Positions 44,665 to 55,890 of a stretch of 64,000 nt of DNA are shown here, piece after piece. Position 1 is the stretch's first letter, and each line of letters starts with the position of its first letter. The stretch comes from Trichobilharzia szidati (taxonomy: Eukaryota > Platyhelminthes > Trematoda > Strigeidida > Schistosomatidae): the NCBI GenBank assembly GCA_944472155.2, contig OX235272.1, positions 93,006,020 through 93,070,019 of the forward strand, read 5' to 3'. Under the pieces are notes generated by a model. That model saw only the letters and a program-made list of their open reading frames with translations. It was not told where the DNA came from and made no database searches. The position numbers and the translations under genes are program-made.

Positions 44665-45040
44665 GTCCTTGTAAGCAACCAGGAAGGAGTACCGGGTAGT
44701 TGTTTCCTCCCAGTTTGGGATTAATCAGAAATACGTACCTATGACCCCACTTTTAGGAATGGTACTCAGGAGCTACAGGTTATGAGGTAAACTCGTTGAC
44801 TATTCAACCAATGGGATGGAATCCAATAGCCGGCCCATGAATTCTAACTTCTATCAACTGGCGACTATTAGTTCCACCGCCGGCCAATATTATCGGTGAG
44901 TACTTATCCTCACACCTGACCCGGTGGACCCCACTGTTCATGACTTCTCACTAGAACTCCAAGCAATCACATCCGAAACTAGGATAGAACAACTGTCCAT
45001 TACTCCTTCGTTTCCAGTAGTTCTCTAAATGATATCACAA
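44665..45040. mobile_element. SINE-B, long reverse copy folding back into a short forward tail
   Basis: The reverse copy 44665-44968 has the module (44681-44735), tRNA head and 5' blocks (GGTGAGTACTTATCCTCACA). It switches at about 44969 into a forward module and tail (CCGAAACTAGGATAGAACAA, CTGTCCATTACTCC). Confidence 0.8.
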
Positions 45041-45929
45041 TTTATGATCATACCTAAATTATAATTGATCTACCGGTTAGCTACTGCTTGCTTATTAGCA
45101 GCTATTAATCGAATTCAACAGACGTATGTTTGCTCATCTTCTTGATGTTCTATCATCCGAATGAGGAGTACAGACGTCCTGCCTCACTTAGAAACTTGAA
45201 ACCAGTATTCAGTGTCCACTTAATGGACTCAGTTGGTGACTGTTTGTTGGCAAATCAATGTTTGGATATTCTCTATGAGATAATCTGATGGGCAGATAAT
45301 GAACCGGAGGTCTACCTGAGATGCAAACGCACTGATGATGTATATAGACTGAGGTAAAGAGATCCATATGAAAAGAAAACGAATGCTTTGCGCTCGATTA
45401 CTTGTCATCATCATCAAATGACTAACATAAAGGATAAATTCTGATCAGTATAAATGCACCTGTTCAACATCTATTCGATCAAGAGAAATCAAACAATTTG
45501 GTTGTGTAATTACAACTACCAACAAGTAAATATTCTCTAATATGACATTCATAGAATGGATAGTATTCCTTGGTTAAAGAATATATCAGGATAACAGTGC
45601 GGTTGTATACCTTATACTGCTTGTCACATAAGCGACTATCGAATCAGTTTGTATTTAAGTGGGGTAACTATGTGAAGAGATTTCCTTTTGAGAAGATAGG
45701 TAATCAGCGGTAATAAGTTGTTGTACGTTCAGCTGAATAAAGTTTCACATTATATACAAATAAATTCCTATCGACCGACTGGACAGATAAATACTGGAAT
45801 ATTTTTTTGTGAGTACTGATGACCGTGATGAGCAATGGTTTAATGTCACAGCAGTATTCGTTATGAATACACTTACTAATCAGGTTTGAAATTCACCTTT
45901 GGTCAGGAAGTTATACACGATTTTTTTCC
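45041..45929. other. Unassigned
   Basis: No feature supported. Confidence 0.4.
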
Positions 45930-46058
45930 TTCAAGGTTAGCCTCATGCACAACCTTTCCTCTTTATTTATTACTGGCTTAGCGAGGTAAAGAGTGCGGCC
46001 GGGATCGAACCCGGACCAAGTGCATGGTCGGCGACGTCTACCCTGTGGTATCACATTA
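45930..46058 (-). mobile_element. SINE-D (reverse), internally deleted
   Basis: GGTTAGCCTCATGCACAACC, ACTGGCTTAGCGAGG and the B box GGGATCGAACCCGG are seen. Single-base losses through the head break the A box. Confidence 0.75.
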
Positions 46059-46299
46059 CATCAAATGCCTTGTCAGGTCTTCTCACTCGACTTTTAATTG
46101 AATTGAATTAGATAAGGACAATGGATGGTTTGATTTCCTTGTATGTCTAGATATGAGAGTTCGTTAAGTTGGCTTTTTTGCCCGCACAAACTTCAGTTGA
46201 ATACTAATCTTATTCTTCAGTGCAGCTTTAGAAGGAGTAGAAGTATTTAGTTTCTCGTGCTTAGTCATCTCAATCATTTTGAGTTAAATGTTTTGTTTT

Positions 46300-46662
46300 A
46301 AAGTTTATTCCTGGATTGACTTCAATAAGAGAACCACAGGTAACCAGAGAGTACCATACAGCTATTTCGTACTATTTTGACACTTTTAAGTAGTACGCAC
46401 TGATGATCCCACCGTTAATGATTGAACACACTATCTTCAGATTATAAGGTCAGCCCGTTGACCATTCAGCCCCTGAGACAGAATCCAGTGGCCTATGGTT
46501 TCTAATTTCTGCTAATTTGCAATATATAGCACTACCGCCAGCCAATGTCATCAGTGAGTATTTATCCTCACACCCAACCCGGTGGACCCCACTGTTCATG
46601 ACTTCCCACTGGAACTCTGGGCAACTTCGTATTTCAGCCAATCAGTAGCAGGTATCAGATTA
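46300..46662 (-). mobile_element. SINE-B, first of a head-to-tail pair
   Basis: The module is at 46341-46395, followed by the tRNA-like head and 5' blocks. It ends at the junction AGGTATCAGATTAATTTCCA. Confidence 0.8.
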
Positions 46663-47035
46663 ATTTCCAAGAGTTGGTTTATAGGGATTTGGTTTGTTTC
46701 AAGTTTGACCACGGATTGAGATCATTTGGACAACCAGTGAATACCAACAGGGAATACTGGAAGATTGTTTCTTCCCAATAAGGGACTCATCGTCAGTACG
46801 CACCAACGAAGGTTCGAACCCAGGATCCTCTAGCCACAAGTCAAGCTCGTAGACCATCTAGCCAGTGGGATTCTACTCAGTGGTCCTTGAATTCTGACCT
46901 CTAACCAATTGGTGATTTTAGCGCGACTGGCACCAGCCAATGTCGTCGGCGAGTATTTGTCCTTACATGTGACTTGGTGAACCCCAGTGTTCACGAATTC
47001 TCACTCGAACTTCATCTTGTACTCAGCTGGCGATC
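46663..47035 (-). mobile_element. SINE-B, second of a head-to-tail pair
   Basis: A nearly full unit. The module at 46752-46805 has CTGACGA, GTCC and GAAA, with stem III degraded to CAATCTTC. The B box is GGTTCGAACCC. The 5' end stops before the CACTAGTGAC block. Confidence 0.8.
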
Positions 47036-47494
47036 TAACTGAAGATCGATTAAATCCCTGTAGGTCACCATGCGAAAATCTTATGTTCACTAGTGTCACT
47101 GGATGAAGAGTGAAGTCGCTCGAATTCATTTAAACTTGACGGTATGTGTTTTTCTTTCCAAGGCTTTAGCAATCAGTAGGCATCCAAAACATACGGCGAT
47201 GACAGGAACTAAATTAAGGCGTGTATAGCACGAAATGTGAAATATAATTACTATAAACATTAACAAACATATTCAATAAGAACAAACAAGACTAATTGTA
47301 ATAGAAGTCTGATAATGAGTCGATACAACCATTGCAGAAACGTTTGTTCAGAGTTAACCTGAGTATTCGACAGAATATTGTTATTTGACTTTGATATTCA
47401 TTGACTTTGTTAATTGATTGGTGTACACTCAGTGATTTCATTCAGTTAAAACTGATTTCTTATTTAATTCAAATAATCTCCAACCTTGTCATGT
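47036..47494. other. Unassigned
   Basis: No feature supported. Confidence 0.4.
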
Positions 47495-47675
47495 GGCCCA
47501 AGGTTCGATCCTTGGCCGACGCATTCCCAGTAAGGCCGGTAAAGAAGGAAGGCTGGGCATGAGGCTAGCAATCCCACCCCGTAGAAATAAGTAAACCACT
47601 GCTACCGAAACTTCAAAGCTCTAGCTTGAAGCCCTGTTTCTCTCGGAACGTAAAGGAATAAAAAATTTAAAAAAA
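47495..47675 (+). mobile_element. SINE-D, A box truncated
   Basis: It begins near the B box (AAGGTTCGATCCTTGG) and continues through GGTAAAGAAGGAAGGCTGGG and CCGAAACTTCAAAGCTCTAG to the GGAACGTAAAGGAATAAA end. Confidence 0.8.
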
Positions 47676-48349
47676 ACCTCCTTTTTTGAATGCCAACAAA
47701 ACGATAAGACGAAGTAGTTTATCTGACACGTACAATCTGTTTTGCGCAATACATTTCGAACATTCTTATCAAACACGTACTTGTCATATACGTTTATATA
47801 AAGTTAACAGATCATATAGATCAAAGTTGAACTGATGATATAGGTCAAAATGCTTATTTAGGTGTCAAAATCACAGATAAGAGGTAAGTAAGTAAAATGG
47901 CGGAGGGCGGGGAGTGGGTGCGGCGGAGATATTATCTTGTAAATAACCCTTAGTTTTAAAATTAGATTATCAAGTCAGGTTCCGCGTAATGCAAAAATCA
48001 GTTTTTCAATACACATAAAACATGTTTAAACCTCTTTTTATGACTAAGGCCTCAGCAGACTTAATTATATGACCCAAACATGTTTTATATACGGGTTTAC
48101 ACGCAGTATTCAAATCAGCATTATGACCTGATTGTGAGAAATGATGTTGGGCACGTATTTTGCAGGGTCAGTTGAGTTAGATTATTTCATTTGGTCTTGC
48201 AGCCATTTTGGTATGTGCTCTGTAGCCCTAACCTGCAAAAATATCAACGGGTCCTCCATATGATGGTATGATACCACACAAACACACACACAATGTAAAT
48301 TGACAAACACAATGTGATATGTGACACTATTGTTCAAATGATATTTCAA
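47676..48349. other. Unassigned
   Basis: GC-richer patch (GGCGGAGGGCGGGGAGTGGG) at about 47900. No other feature. Confidence 0.4.
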
Positions 48350-48665
48350 GTGTGGCTTGTAGGATTGATTGGTTACAGGATTTCATCATGAGCTACATTG
48401 TTAGAGACATTGAAACCTGGGAGTACTGAAGCTGTCACATTGTCTAGTTGAACTCTTCACAGTACGCACCCACAGGGTTCGAACCTAGGACCTTCTGGTT
48501 ACAAGGTTAGCGAGCTAGTAGACCATTGAGCCACTGGGACCCGATCCAATGGTCCATGAATTCTAACTTCTGCCAATTCACGACATAGCGCGACCCCTAG
48601 CCAATGTCTTCGGCGAGTATTTGTCCTCACACGCGACCTGCTGCACATATCTCAGTTTACAGGAC
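48350..48665 (-). mobile_element. SINE-B with many small deletions
   Basis: Left edge ATTTCAAGTG, tail, shortened module at 48420-48470, B box GGGTTCGAACC and a well-kept tRNA-like head to 48545. The 5' blocks reach GACCTGCTGCAC. Confidence 0.75.
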
Positions 48666-49714
48666 GAAATGATCTTCAGTGCATTAGTAAGTTCTATAGA
48701 GTGCCACTTTAAGTTTTTGTTTAGTGATCAAACTTTGAGGATCACCATTGAACGGTAAAGCTAGATAAACATCCAATAGTCATCTGTTCACAGTGGAGTT
48801 TATAATCCAGCACTGTAGTGTTCTCAAGTATGCTGTCGTTTCTGTTGCCACTTTAATTGGTGCACAAGAGACTTGCTAAATGACCTACTCGAAAATCAAG
48901 GGATTGATATGGCATAAATTCCCATAAAAAACTAAATATACTTACTTCTTGAGACGGTTTACTGAAGACTATAGTTAATCTATAACTAGAAGCTTTGCCG
49001 TCGACACAATGCATCTCAGCTTATATCTCTGTCAAGACTCTTACCTTCTGAGCTATAAATATTCACCGCCTTTTTATCTAGTTTTTGTAAACACTGTCTG
49101 AGTAAGTATGCTATTGCTGACTATTAGGTAGATTATCAAAGTTGACAGGATGTCTTATTAACTTTCTTCTAATGTATTCATAAATCAATATAGCTGTTGA
49201 TCTCTAATTCACATGAAACCCCTTCTTCTGGAAATAGAGTAGGTATCTGATCATAATGTTTTCTAGTTCATAATGGCTATTTGGGACTCATCGACTGCAA
49301 ACACCTGCATCCTAAGTGACTGATGTCGTCCAATGAGACATGAAACTAGGAACCATCATTTCACATCATTGCTATTTGGCTTATATGTGACGTGAATAAA
49401 ATGTATGGATAACAATGGAATATAGGCTAGAGATATCCAGATTACTAACACTTGTATCTTACTGGAACAAAGTATCCAACTGTATGTTTAACAATTGTCA
49501 CACTGAATAATGTCATCATACTCACGGAAGCTCTCTTAAGTATTGCAGGTGAACATTAACTGTTCAAATCAAATCAAAGTTGAGTTATACAGAAATTAGG
49601 TTGATGAATAGTAATGAACTAGTCAATGAGAGGTATTTATAACAAACTAATATCACAGGGTGTTGTGAATTTTGTTTTATTCAGATTTATGGCATTTGAT
49701 TATCACTCAGCTTT
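48666..49714. other. Unassigned
   Basis: GGGACTCATCGACTGCAAAC near 49275 resembles a piece of a hammerhead-like module but lacks the rest. Confidence 0.35.
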
Positions 49715-49845
49715 TACCAGGTCATGACCACCAGCCAGCAAGTATTTATCCTGAAACCCGACATGATGGGTCCCACTGGTCATGTCCTCTCACTAGAACC
49801 CCAGGAAATTTCATCCTGTAACCAGTCACTAACGAGCGTCAGATT
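49715..49845 (-). mobile_element. SINE-B 5' region
   Basis: GCCAGCAAGTATTTATCCTG through AGTCACTAACGAGCGTCAGA (plus strand) forms the 5' third of SINE-B. It ends at a head-to-tail junction. Confidence 0.75.
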
Positions 49846-50215
49846 AATTTTCAAGAGTTCGATTTGTAAGGATTTGATTTGTTTCAAGCGTGGTCAAGGA
49901 CTGATGTCAGTCAGATAACCGTTGGAAACCTGGTAGTACTGGACAGATGATTCTCCGTAGTTTGGGACCCCTTGCGAATTGGTAGCAGTTAGGATTCATG
50001 GGACATGAGATCAGGTCCCAATATGTGAATGGTCTACGAACTTGTCTCGTAACCGGAAGGTCCTGAGTTCGACACTCAGTAGGTGCTTACTACTGAAGAA
50101 TCCTGAACTAAGACGTAACAGCTGTCTAGTAATCTCTACTGGTTTTCAATGGTTCTATAACTGACGCTAATGCGTAATCAAACTTGAAACAAATCAAATC
50201 TCTATAAACTAACTC
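49846..50215. mobile_element. SINE-B reverse tail folding back into a forward copy
   Basis: The reverse tail and partial module (49846-49970) switch to a forward copy with AGCAGTTAGGATTCATGGGA, the tRNA-like head (B box GAGTTCGACACTC), a module at 50085-50145 and the tail. Confidence 0.75.
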
Positions 50216-50384
50216 AACTTTTAGTTTTCTTAACAAAATGTCAATATTTTAGGCTTCTGTATAAGTTACGTTGAGAAGGCTAGTGAATTACTTGGAACTT
50301 TCAAATTTCAGAAGAACAGTGGGGTGGATTCCTAATTCTTAAAAAAGAAGTAATTGAGTGGATTTTTTTCATTCTACTGAGTAT

Positions 50385-50575
50385 CGAGTGGAGCGTAGGA
50401 CTTCAGCCTTTTTGAAGTTTTAGAAGTGGTGTCGTGCTTTGCTAGCCTCAGATCCAATCATCCCTTTTTTCTGGAATTACTGCCTACGGGTAGCAAACTA
50501 GGCGGGGTTTAGACGTACGTTGGCTCAAAACTGAACATGGTCCTCCCTTATAGTTGGCGAGCATCATATAGTCAA
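50385..50575 (-). mobile_element. SINE-D-like diverged copy
   Basis: The order GGACTTCAGCC, GAAGTTTTAGAAGTGGTG, TTGCTAGCCTC, GCGGGGTTTAG and GGCGAGCATCATA parallels SINE-D in reverse. The boxes are mutated. Confidence 0.5.
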
Positions 50576-50904
50576 AAATCACCCACTTATATTACGACTC
50601 ATCAAATTCTAGTGACAAATTGTAAGTCTGTTTTTCTGGATTTCGAATAGAAAGCAGTAAAATGTGAAATTCACTCAAGAATGAGGTAAACTTATTAGGT
50701 ATGAATCTTCAAAAATAATCTAGAGAAGAGAAGAAGGGAAAGGTTTTTAAACTTATGCATATAGGTATAATGCCTGCATGCGACAGTACTCATTACGTGG
50801 CATTACTACATGAGCTTTAACCATATGTAAGTTAAGTATGGCGAGTATTTTCAGTGAAGTGTGAAATGACATGCATTACTTAAGGGTAATATATGTGCAT
50901 TTAA

Positions 50905-51110
50905 GCGTCAGTGGCACAAAGCTGGAATGCTCACTAACCACACCTCAAGTGGCTCATCGTTCGACCACCGGTTGACTCACAACTTTACCTCGCTAAGCCG
51001 GTAATTAGACTGGTAAAGAGGGAAGGTTAGCAACACCATCCCGTAAAAACAAAAACGCCACTGCTACTGAAACTTCAAGTCTCTAGCTTGGAGCCCTGGG
51101 AAAGTCAAAG
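50905..51110 (+). mobile_element. SINE-D (forward)
   Basis: Head GCGTCAGTGGCACAAAGCTGG with a weak B box (TCGTTCGACCACC), TGGTAAAGAGGGAAGGTTAG, CTGAAACTTCAAGTCTCTAG and a shortened 3' end. Confidence 0.75.
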
Positions 51111-51654
51111 AATGAAAAAAATATGTGCCCATTAGTTTTCCAATTGTTCACATATTACGGTGTTAACTGTTGACTGGCTAAGCACTTTTCTCTCTACAGT
51201 TTCATGGTAGTCTTCAAGAATGAATAGAAAATTCCCGTGTTACTTCATAAAAGGAGGATATAACAGTGAAGAAAATTTTCTTCTAGACAAATCGTTTTTA
51301 AACGCCATACAATCGTCTTTTTATTCAACAGAGAATCCATAAAACTAATCAAAAGTAGTAATTATGTTCTAGAACAAGTTTTATATGGGGGTATATATGA
51401 TAGGTATAATCTGGAATGGAATGTACAAGTGCAGATTAAAAGTAGGAAGTGGGTGTAGCGTAATAATTGTAAAAAGAGATCTAAATCTAATGGAGAAAAG
51501 TGAGGGTGTTAATCAGGTCATAGTAAGGTGATTAAGTGTATGCAATGCATTTGAATGCAGAAGTACAGTTTCCGGTAGCTTTTCTAGCTTTCGTTATGAT
51601 GAAGTGACATTAAATAGTGAGTTGTTGAAAATTGAATATTTAATCGGTTTCAGG
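51111..51654. other. Unassigned
   Basis: No feature supported. Confidence 0.4.
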
Positions 51655-52020
51655 CTAACCGTTGAAAAAGAAACCTGAGACTCACTAGTGATTGATAATA
51701 GGATAAAGTTAACTGGAGTTCTAATGAGAAGTCGTGATCTCTACGGTTCACTGGGTGGGTTGTGAAGACAAAATACTCGCCGTTGACATTAGATAGTGGT
51801 GGCGCTATATATCGGAAATTTGACAGAAGTTAGATTCCGTCCCATTGACTAAATGGTCAGCGAACTCGCCCCGTAACCTATAGGCCCTGTGGGTGATCTT
51901 TAACGGTGGAGTCGTAGGTGGATACTGCTGAATAGTTCTAAACTACGAAGAAACAGGTATCTAGTACTCCCGGGTTTTCAGTGGTTCTCTAACTGATATC
52001 AGTTCGCGAACAAACTTAAG
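51655..52020 (+). mobile_element. SINE-B, near full-length, diverged
   Basis: It shows the 5' ACTCACTAGTGATTG block, AGTCGTGATCTCTACGGTTC, the tRNA-like head at about 51842-51910, a degraded module at 51930-51990 and the tail. Confidence 0.75.
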
Positions 52021-52061
52021 AATTGAATTGTTTTGAATGAATTCTCCTTATATATTGAGTG

Positions 52062-52225
52062 GCCAGTGTTGAATATTTGTTCAGTTATAGGACTTCTTAT
52101 TCATGCACTGTTACCTTTCTGTAGACAAGAGGGATAAGGTTCTTTGACTCTTTTAGATAACACACGCATCAAACAATAGAAAGGTAACATTGCTATAATT
52201 GAACAGATATTCAACACTGGGCACT
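52062..52225. repeat. Imperfect inverted repeat with two paired segments
   Basis: CCAGTGTTGAATATTTGTTC at 52063 pairs with GAACAGATATTCAACACTGG at 52200. Inside it, GTTACCTTTCTGT pairs with ATAGAAAGGTAAC. Confidence 0.7.
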
Positions 52226-52330
52226 CAGTATGCCAGGAAACTTCATTCAAAATTATCTACAGATAATAAAAGAAGCTTCCCGAAAACGATTTGGTTGGAA
52301 AACCTTGATCTATGTTCAGTGGAATAGTTG
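52200..52330 (+). pseudogene. Possible PLE C-terminal fragment
   Basis: Across frames, TSFKIIYR-like and KKLPKTIRL-like text appears. These parallel the PLE segment before AEA. It is short and frameshifted. Confidence 0.4.
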
Positions 52331-53059
52331 TTTGGTTCTAGTCTGAGAATCCCCACGAAATTTACTTATGAATCACTCAAATTTCAACACAAACTCAGTA
52401 TCTGAATTTCAGACAAGTTCTTAATACCTACGAGACAAATGTGTCAAATTTCTATATTTGCTGGTCACTTAGGTGTAACCGATATCCCATTTCTATTTCT
52501 CAGCGGTCTTCATTGAATTCTATCAGTCGGTTCTCAATGTCATCACCAAGATAGGTAACTTACCAAAGTGGTATACTTTTCAAATGAAGGTTGGATATAC
52601 ACCATTCTAATGAGTGGTTATAGGTGCAAAACCTAGATCTATGGCTTCCTAACAAATACCCACAGCCATCTAACACCAATTTAAGGAATCCAGATATTTT
52701 AGAGTGAGGAGCGATACCCACTGTTTTCATCCAATGTAGACAATAGTACATTAAGTTATCTTAGTGAATGATTAGTATGATTTGATTTCATGTTACTGAC
52801 TGCATGGTAATGTTCATGTTTCAACACCATGAAGGTTCTTCTAGCTTGATCATAAGTTAGAATTGCTGAAGAGATTCAAACTCACAGGAAACAACTGATA
52901 ATAAAATCTACTCTATTTACCAATCATAATTTACCAAAATTAGACATTTTTATTGATTTTTTAAATTTATATATGTTGAAGTTGGATCATTCAGTTACCA
53001 CAGTACGTCTACTATCGAAATGAAACATTATTTTAAAAAAGGTCAGGGTTAACGTTTAT
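52331..53059. other. Unassigned
   Basis: No feature supported. Confidence 0.4.
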
Positions 53060-54065
53060 GATAAAAACACTAAAGTGGTACCGGTTCCGAGCTCCGAATG
53101 TGCATCAGCTCTTTCGAGATTGCAGACATGTCATCCTTATTATTGTTATTCCCTTGGGTTCGGAGTGGAATATACGGCTTCAACAAAACATCTCCATTTT
53201 CCTTTATCTCCTACCCTCCTCTTCAGCTGGGTCCCCCACTGCCCATTATTTCTCATCTCGGCTTGTCAAGATCTCCTTCATGACAGCCAACGACAACCCA
53301 CTTGTCCTTTCCCATTTGGACTCCACTCTAGCAATGGCTTGCATCGCGTGCGATGTCACTTGACGATCTCCTCAGCGTATGCCCAATCTATCTCCGCCTT
53401 CTCCTACATATTTGTTGAGCAATTGGCTCTTTGTCGGTTGATCTCCAGGCATAGTTTCTTCTTGCTAATTGTTTCTTGCCGACCGGTCATCTGATCTTCA
53501 GTATAGAGTCAGTGAAGGTGGCAGTTGTTGATGCAAGTCTTTAGCGGCCTGCTAGAAATGACTTTCGTGACGTGTGAGCCAAGTTTCTGACTCATATAGA
53601 AGAACTGACTACGTTCTAACTGTGGTTGAAACGATGCTTCCTGGCCAGATAAGTGAAGGAAATAACCTCTGTCAAATCTCTCCCGTTCATAGTGATTAGT
53701 GCTGCTTGCTGTTAGTGTTAGTGGTGCATTGTTATCTTCATCATGTCAGTCTTCTCTATGTTCACCCGCAGTCCTGTCTTCGCTGCCTGCCTCACCACTC
53801 CAGCCAGTTTGTTGGTTTTTGCTTGCCTCTAAGTTTTCGAGTTCGTGTGACACTAGACATAAATGATCCACACGAGAAATCCATATCTTTTAGAGTCTTC
53901 TTGTAGGTGGTTCAGCGTATTCCTGTCTTCTCACTCCCAATGCAGTCTGAAGCATAATCCAGTCCATCAAAATTAAGAATATCATCGGTGATAATAGGTG
54001 GGCTTATCTTACTCCTGTATTCACTTCGAACACCCCTCTGAGTTTTCCTGAAGAGTTCCAATTAT
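53060..54065 (-). pseudogene. RTE-type LINE reverse transcriptase, RT block 4 to C-terminus (reverse)
   Basis: The longest RTE copy. In minus-strand sense it starts GKLRGVFEVNTGVR (block before the palm), then a diverged DDILNFDGLDYASD region. K-T-L-K-D-M-D-F-S follows, then TRTRKLRGKQKPTNWLEW and the G-L-x-V-N-x-x-K-T-K-V-like helix. After that come SVLLYESETWLTRHESHF and HQQLP, W-R-L-G-H-like sequence and R-V-E-S-K-W-E-R. The active-site segment is rewritten and appears lost by rearrangement. There are many stops. Confidence 0.75.
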
Positions 54066-54119
54066 CATGAAATATAGGTCCATCGTATCCAGATTATAAC
54101 TACTTCCAACCATCTAAAG

Positions 54120-54362
54120 TATTCAAAAAATTCACGACATAGCACGAACCCTAGCCAATGTCTTCGGCGAGTATTTGTCCTCACGCCCGACCTGCTGCAC
54201 CCTACTGGTCACGACTTCTCACTAGAACCCCAGGTGACTACCCACCTGAATAGGGCAAGTCGCTAGTGAGCATCTCATTGATTTTCAAGTGTTGGTTTGT
54301 AGGGATTTGATTGGTTTCAGTATTTTCATCATGAGCTGACATTAGTTAGAGAACCATTGGAG
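54120..54362 (-). mobile_element. SINE-B 5' region joined head-to-tail to a tail fragment
   Basis: 54120-54275 is the 5' region (GCGAGTATTTGTCCTCACGC through CTAGTGAGCATCTCATTGAT). 54276-54362 is the tail of the next unit (TTTTCAAGTGTTGGTTTGTA), truncated before the module. Confidence 0.8.
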
Positions 54363-54394
54363 GAAAGATTAAGGTTAGGTTTAGGCTACAGACA

Positions 54395-54610
54395 GATTAG
54401 GGTTGTGTTAGCCCACTTAGGAAGACATTACGGTTAGGTTTAGATAGCCAAATTAACCTTTCATTGATATAACTCTTTCTAAGGTCATTGATGCGTCCAC
54501 ATCTGTTCTGTACCTGAAGTTTAACTCCACAGGAGTGGATCAACCAGGAATCGAACCTGGACTCACTGGCTGGGTAGATGACGAGCACTCTACCATTGAA
54601 CCACCGATGC
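54395..54610 (-). mobile_element. tRNA-Gly-derived SINE
   Basis: The head 54536-54610 (minus) starts GCATCGGTGGTTCAATGG, nearly the 5' half of tRNA-Gly(GCC). It has a perfect T arm (CCAGGTTCGATTCCTGG). The acceptor stem has one mismatch and two wobbles, and the anticodon arm has an enlarged loop. It is therefore a tRNA-derived SINE head, not a working tRNA. The downstream body reaches about 54395. Confidence 0.7.
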
Positions 54611-54612
54611 TA

Positions 54613-55084
54613 TGCCTTAATAATTTTTCATTGTCATTTGTGTGGTATGCGTTGAATTCTTTAGCCAAATCAAAATTTAAAAAAAGAAATGTTAAAAATA
54701 AGATTATAAATAATCAAATGATTAGCTGAGGTTATATGACAGATAAACTAGCCACCTGATTGGTTAATTGATTGATTGATTGATTTTAACAGCTGGTTGT
54801 AAAATGTCAACTCTAATTGCATAATTAGTTGACAGTATTTTATATATTAGAAATGTCCGCATTTTTATCAATATCAGGTATCCTTAAACTGTGCTGTAAA
54901 TAAAAATTGGCTTACCAATTAAATGTAAACTGATGTCATTTGAAAAGAAATAGAAAATATATCAGGAGGTATTAAGTGAACAACTGTTTTGGTGCTAATT
55001 TAAACTTTTCAAGTTATATTCACCATGATTCATACAAAAAAAAGGATAAGATACATAAGCTGGCAGCAGTGCAATATATGACGA
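54613..55084. other. Unassigned; (ATTG)n at about 54766-54785
   Basis: AT-rich with a short four-base repeat. Confidence 0.45.
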
Positions 55085-55700
55085 GCTAATACTCTGGTTG
55101 ACAGGCACATGGACTCATGTGAAAAATGGGCCAAATCCATTTTATCTAACTCACACCACCCTCTTCACTCACAACTCTCCCCCTGCATCTCATCAGGTAA
55201 AACCAGAAGCCAATATAGAAAACTATATGCTCGCACTAGCAAGTACAAAAACTCAACCATACCCTACTTAGCTCGTGTTCTGTGTGATAAAGAAAGCATT
55301 AGGCGTGACACCTATAATTCATTAAATAGTCAGTAGTACAACTGGATCTCGTCTTTCCAACCCACATCATCAATATGTACAACATTTTCTTTCTTTCTTT
55401 TCCTTTTCTCTCTCCTCTATTTCCGTTATGTGCTGCTTTGTCTCTTTCACTCGCTGACGCCTGTTAATAAGACAGCTCCCACTTTTCTAACACCTTCAAA
55501 CACTGTTCAGCTTTACCTTTGCTACTGACATGCCAATGTATTGTTGTAATGATGAACTGTTGGTTTCCTCAATCTATGTAGAATTCTATTTATTGATAAT
55601 GTACTAACTGGATGCAATACTGTAGTAAAAATGCTGAGAATTCCATTCTGTATCACAAGTACTGTTTTGGAATAAAGCAAATTATTATTATTATTATTAG
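55085..55700 (+). mobile_element. CR1/Jockey-type LINE, 5'-truncated copy 3
   Basis: The shortest copy. Frame 55109-55336 has SCEKWAKSILSNSHHPLHSQ, ISSGKTRSQYRKLYARTSKY and NSTIPYLARVLCDKESIR. A 3' untranslated region, GCTGAGAATTCCATTCTGTA, and an (ATT)n tail at 55681-55699 follow. Confidence 0.85.
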
Positions 55701-55890
55701 AGGAAGTTAGAATTCATGGGACATTGAATTTTGTCCCAGTGGCTTAATAGGCAATTGGCTCACCTCATAATCTAAAGTTTCTCGGTTTGATCCTTAACAG
55801 TGGCGTCTCATAGGTACTGTTGAACACTTCCAAAATAGGACGAAACAACTGTCTAGTGCTCCCTGCTAGTTTTCAGTGATATCCGTAATT
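55700..55890 (+). mobile_element. SINE-B, 5'-truncated
   Basis: GGAAGTTAGAATTCATGGGA and the tRNA-like head (TTGTCCCAGTGGCTTAATAG; B box CGGTTTGATCC) precede the module. The module at 55815-55865 keeps GGAC, GAAA and CAACTGTC. It abuts the CR1 poly-ATT tail and then a PLE. Confidence 0.75.

Noticed and set aside
49270..49345. Extra Smalpha or SINE-B hammerhead
   Set aside because: Only a GGGACTCATCG-like piece is present. The GAAA side and stems cannot be placed.
53058..53494. Overlapping plus-strand frames of 101 and 139 residues
   Set aside because: They are antisense shadows of the reverse-strand RTE-like reverse transcriptase remnant.
54536..54610. Functional tRNA-Gly gene
   Set aside because: The anticodon arm cannot form a normal seven-base loop and the acceptor stem has a mismatch. 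A SINE body follows.
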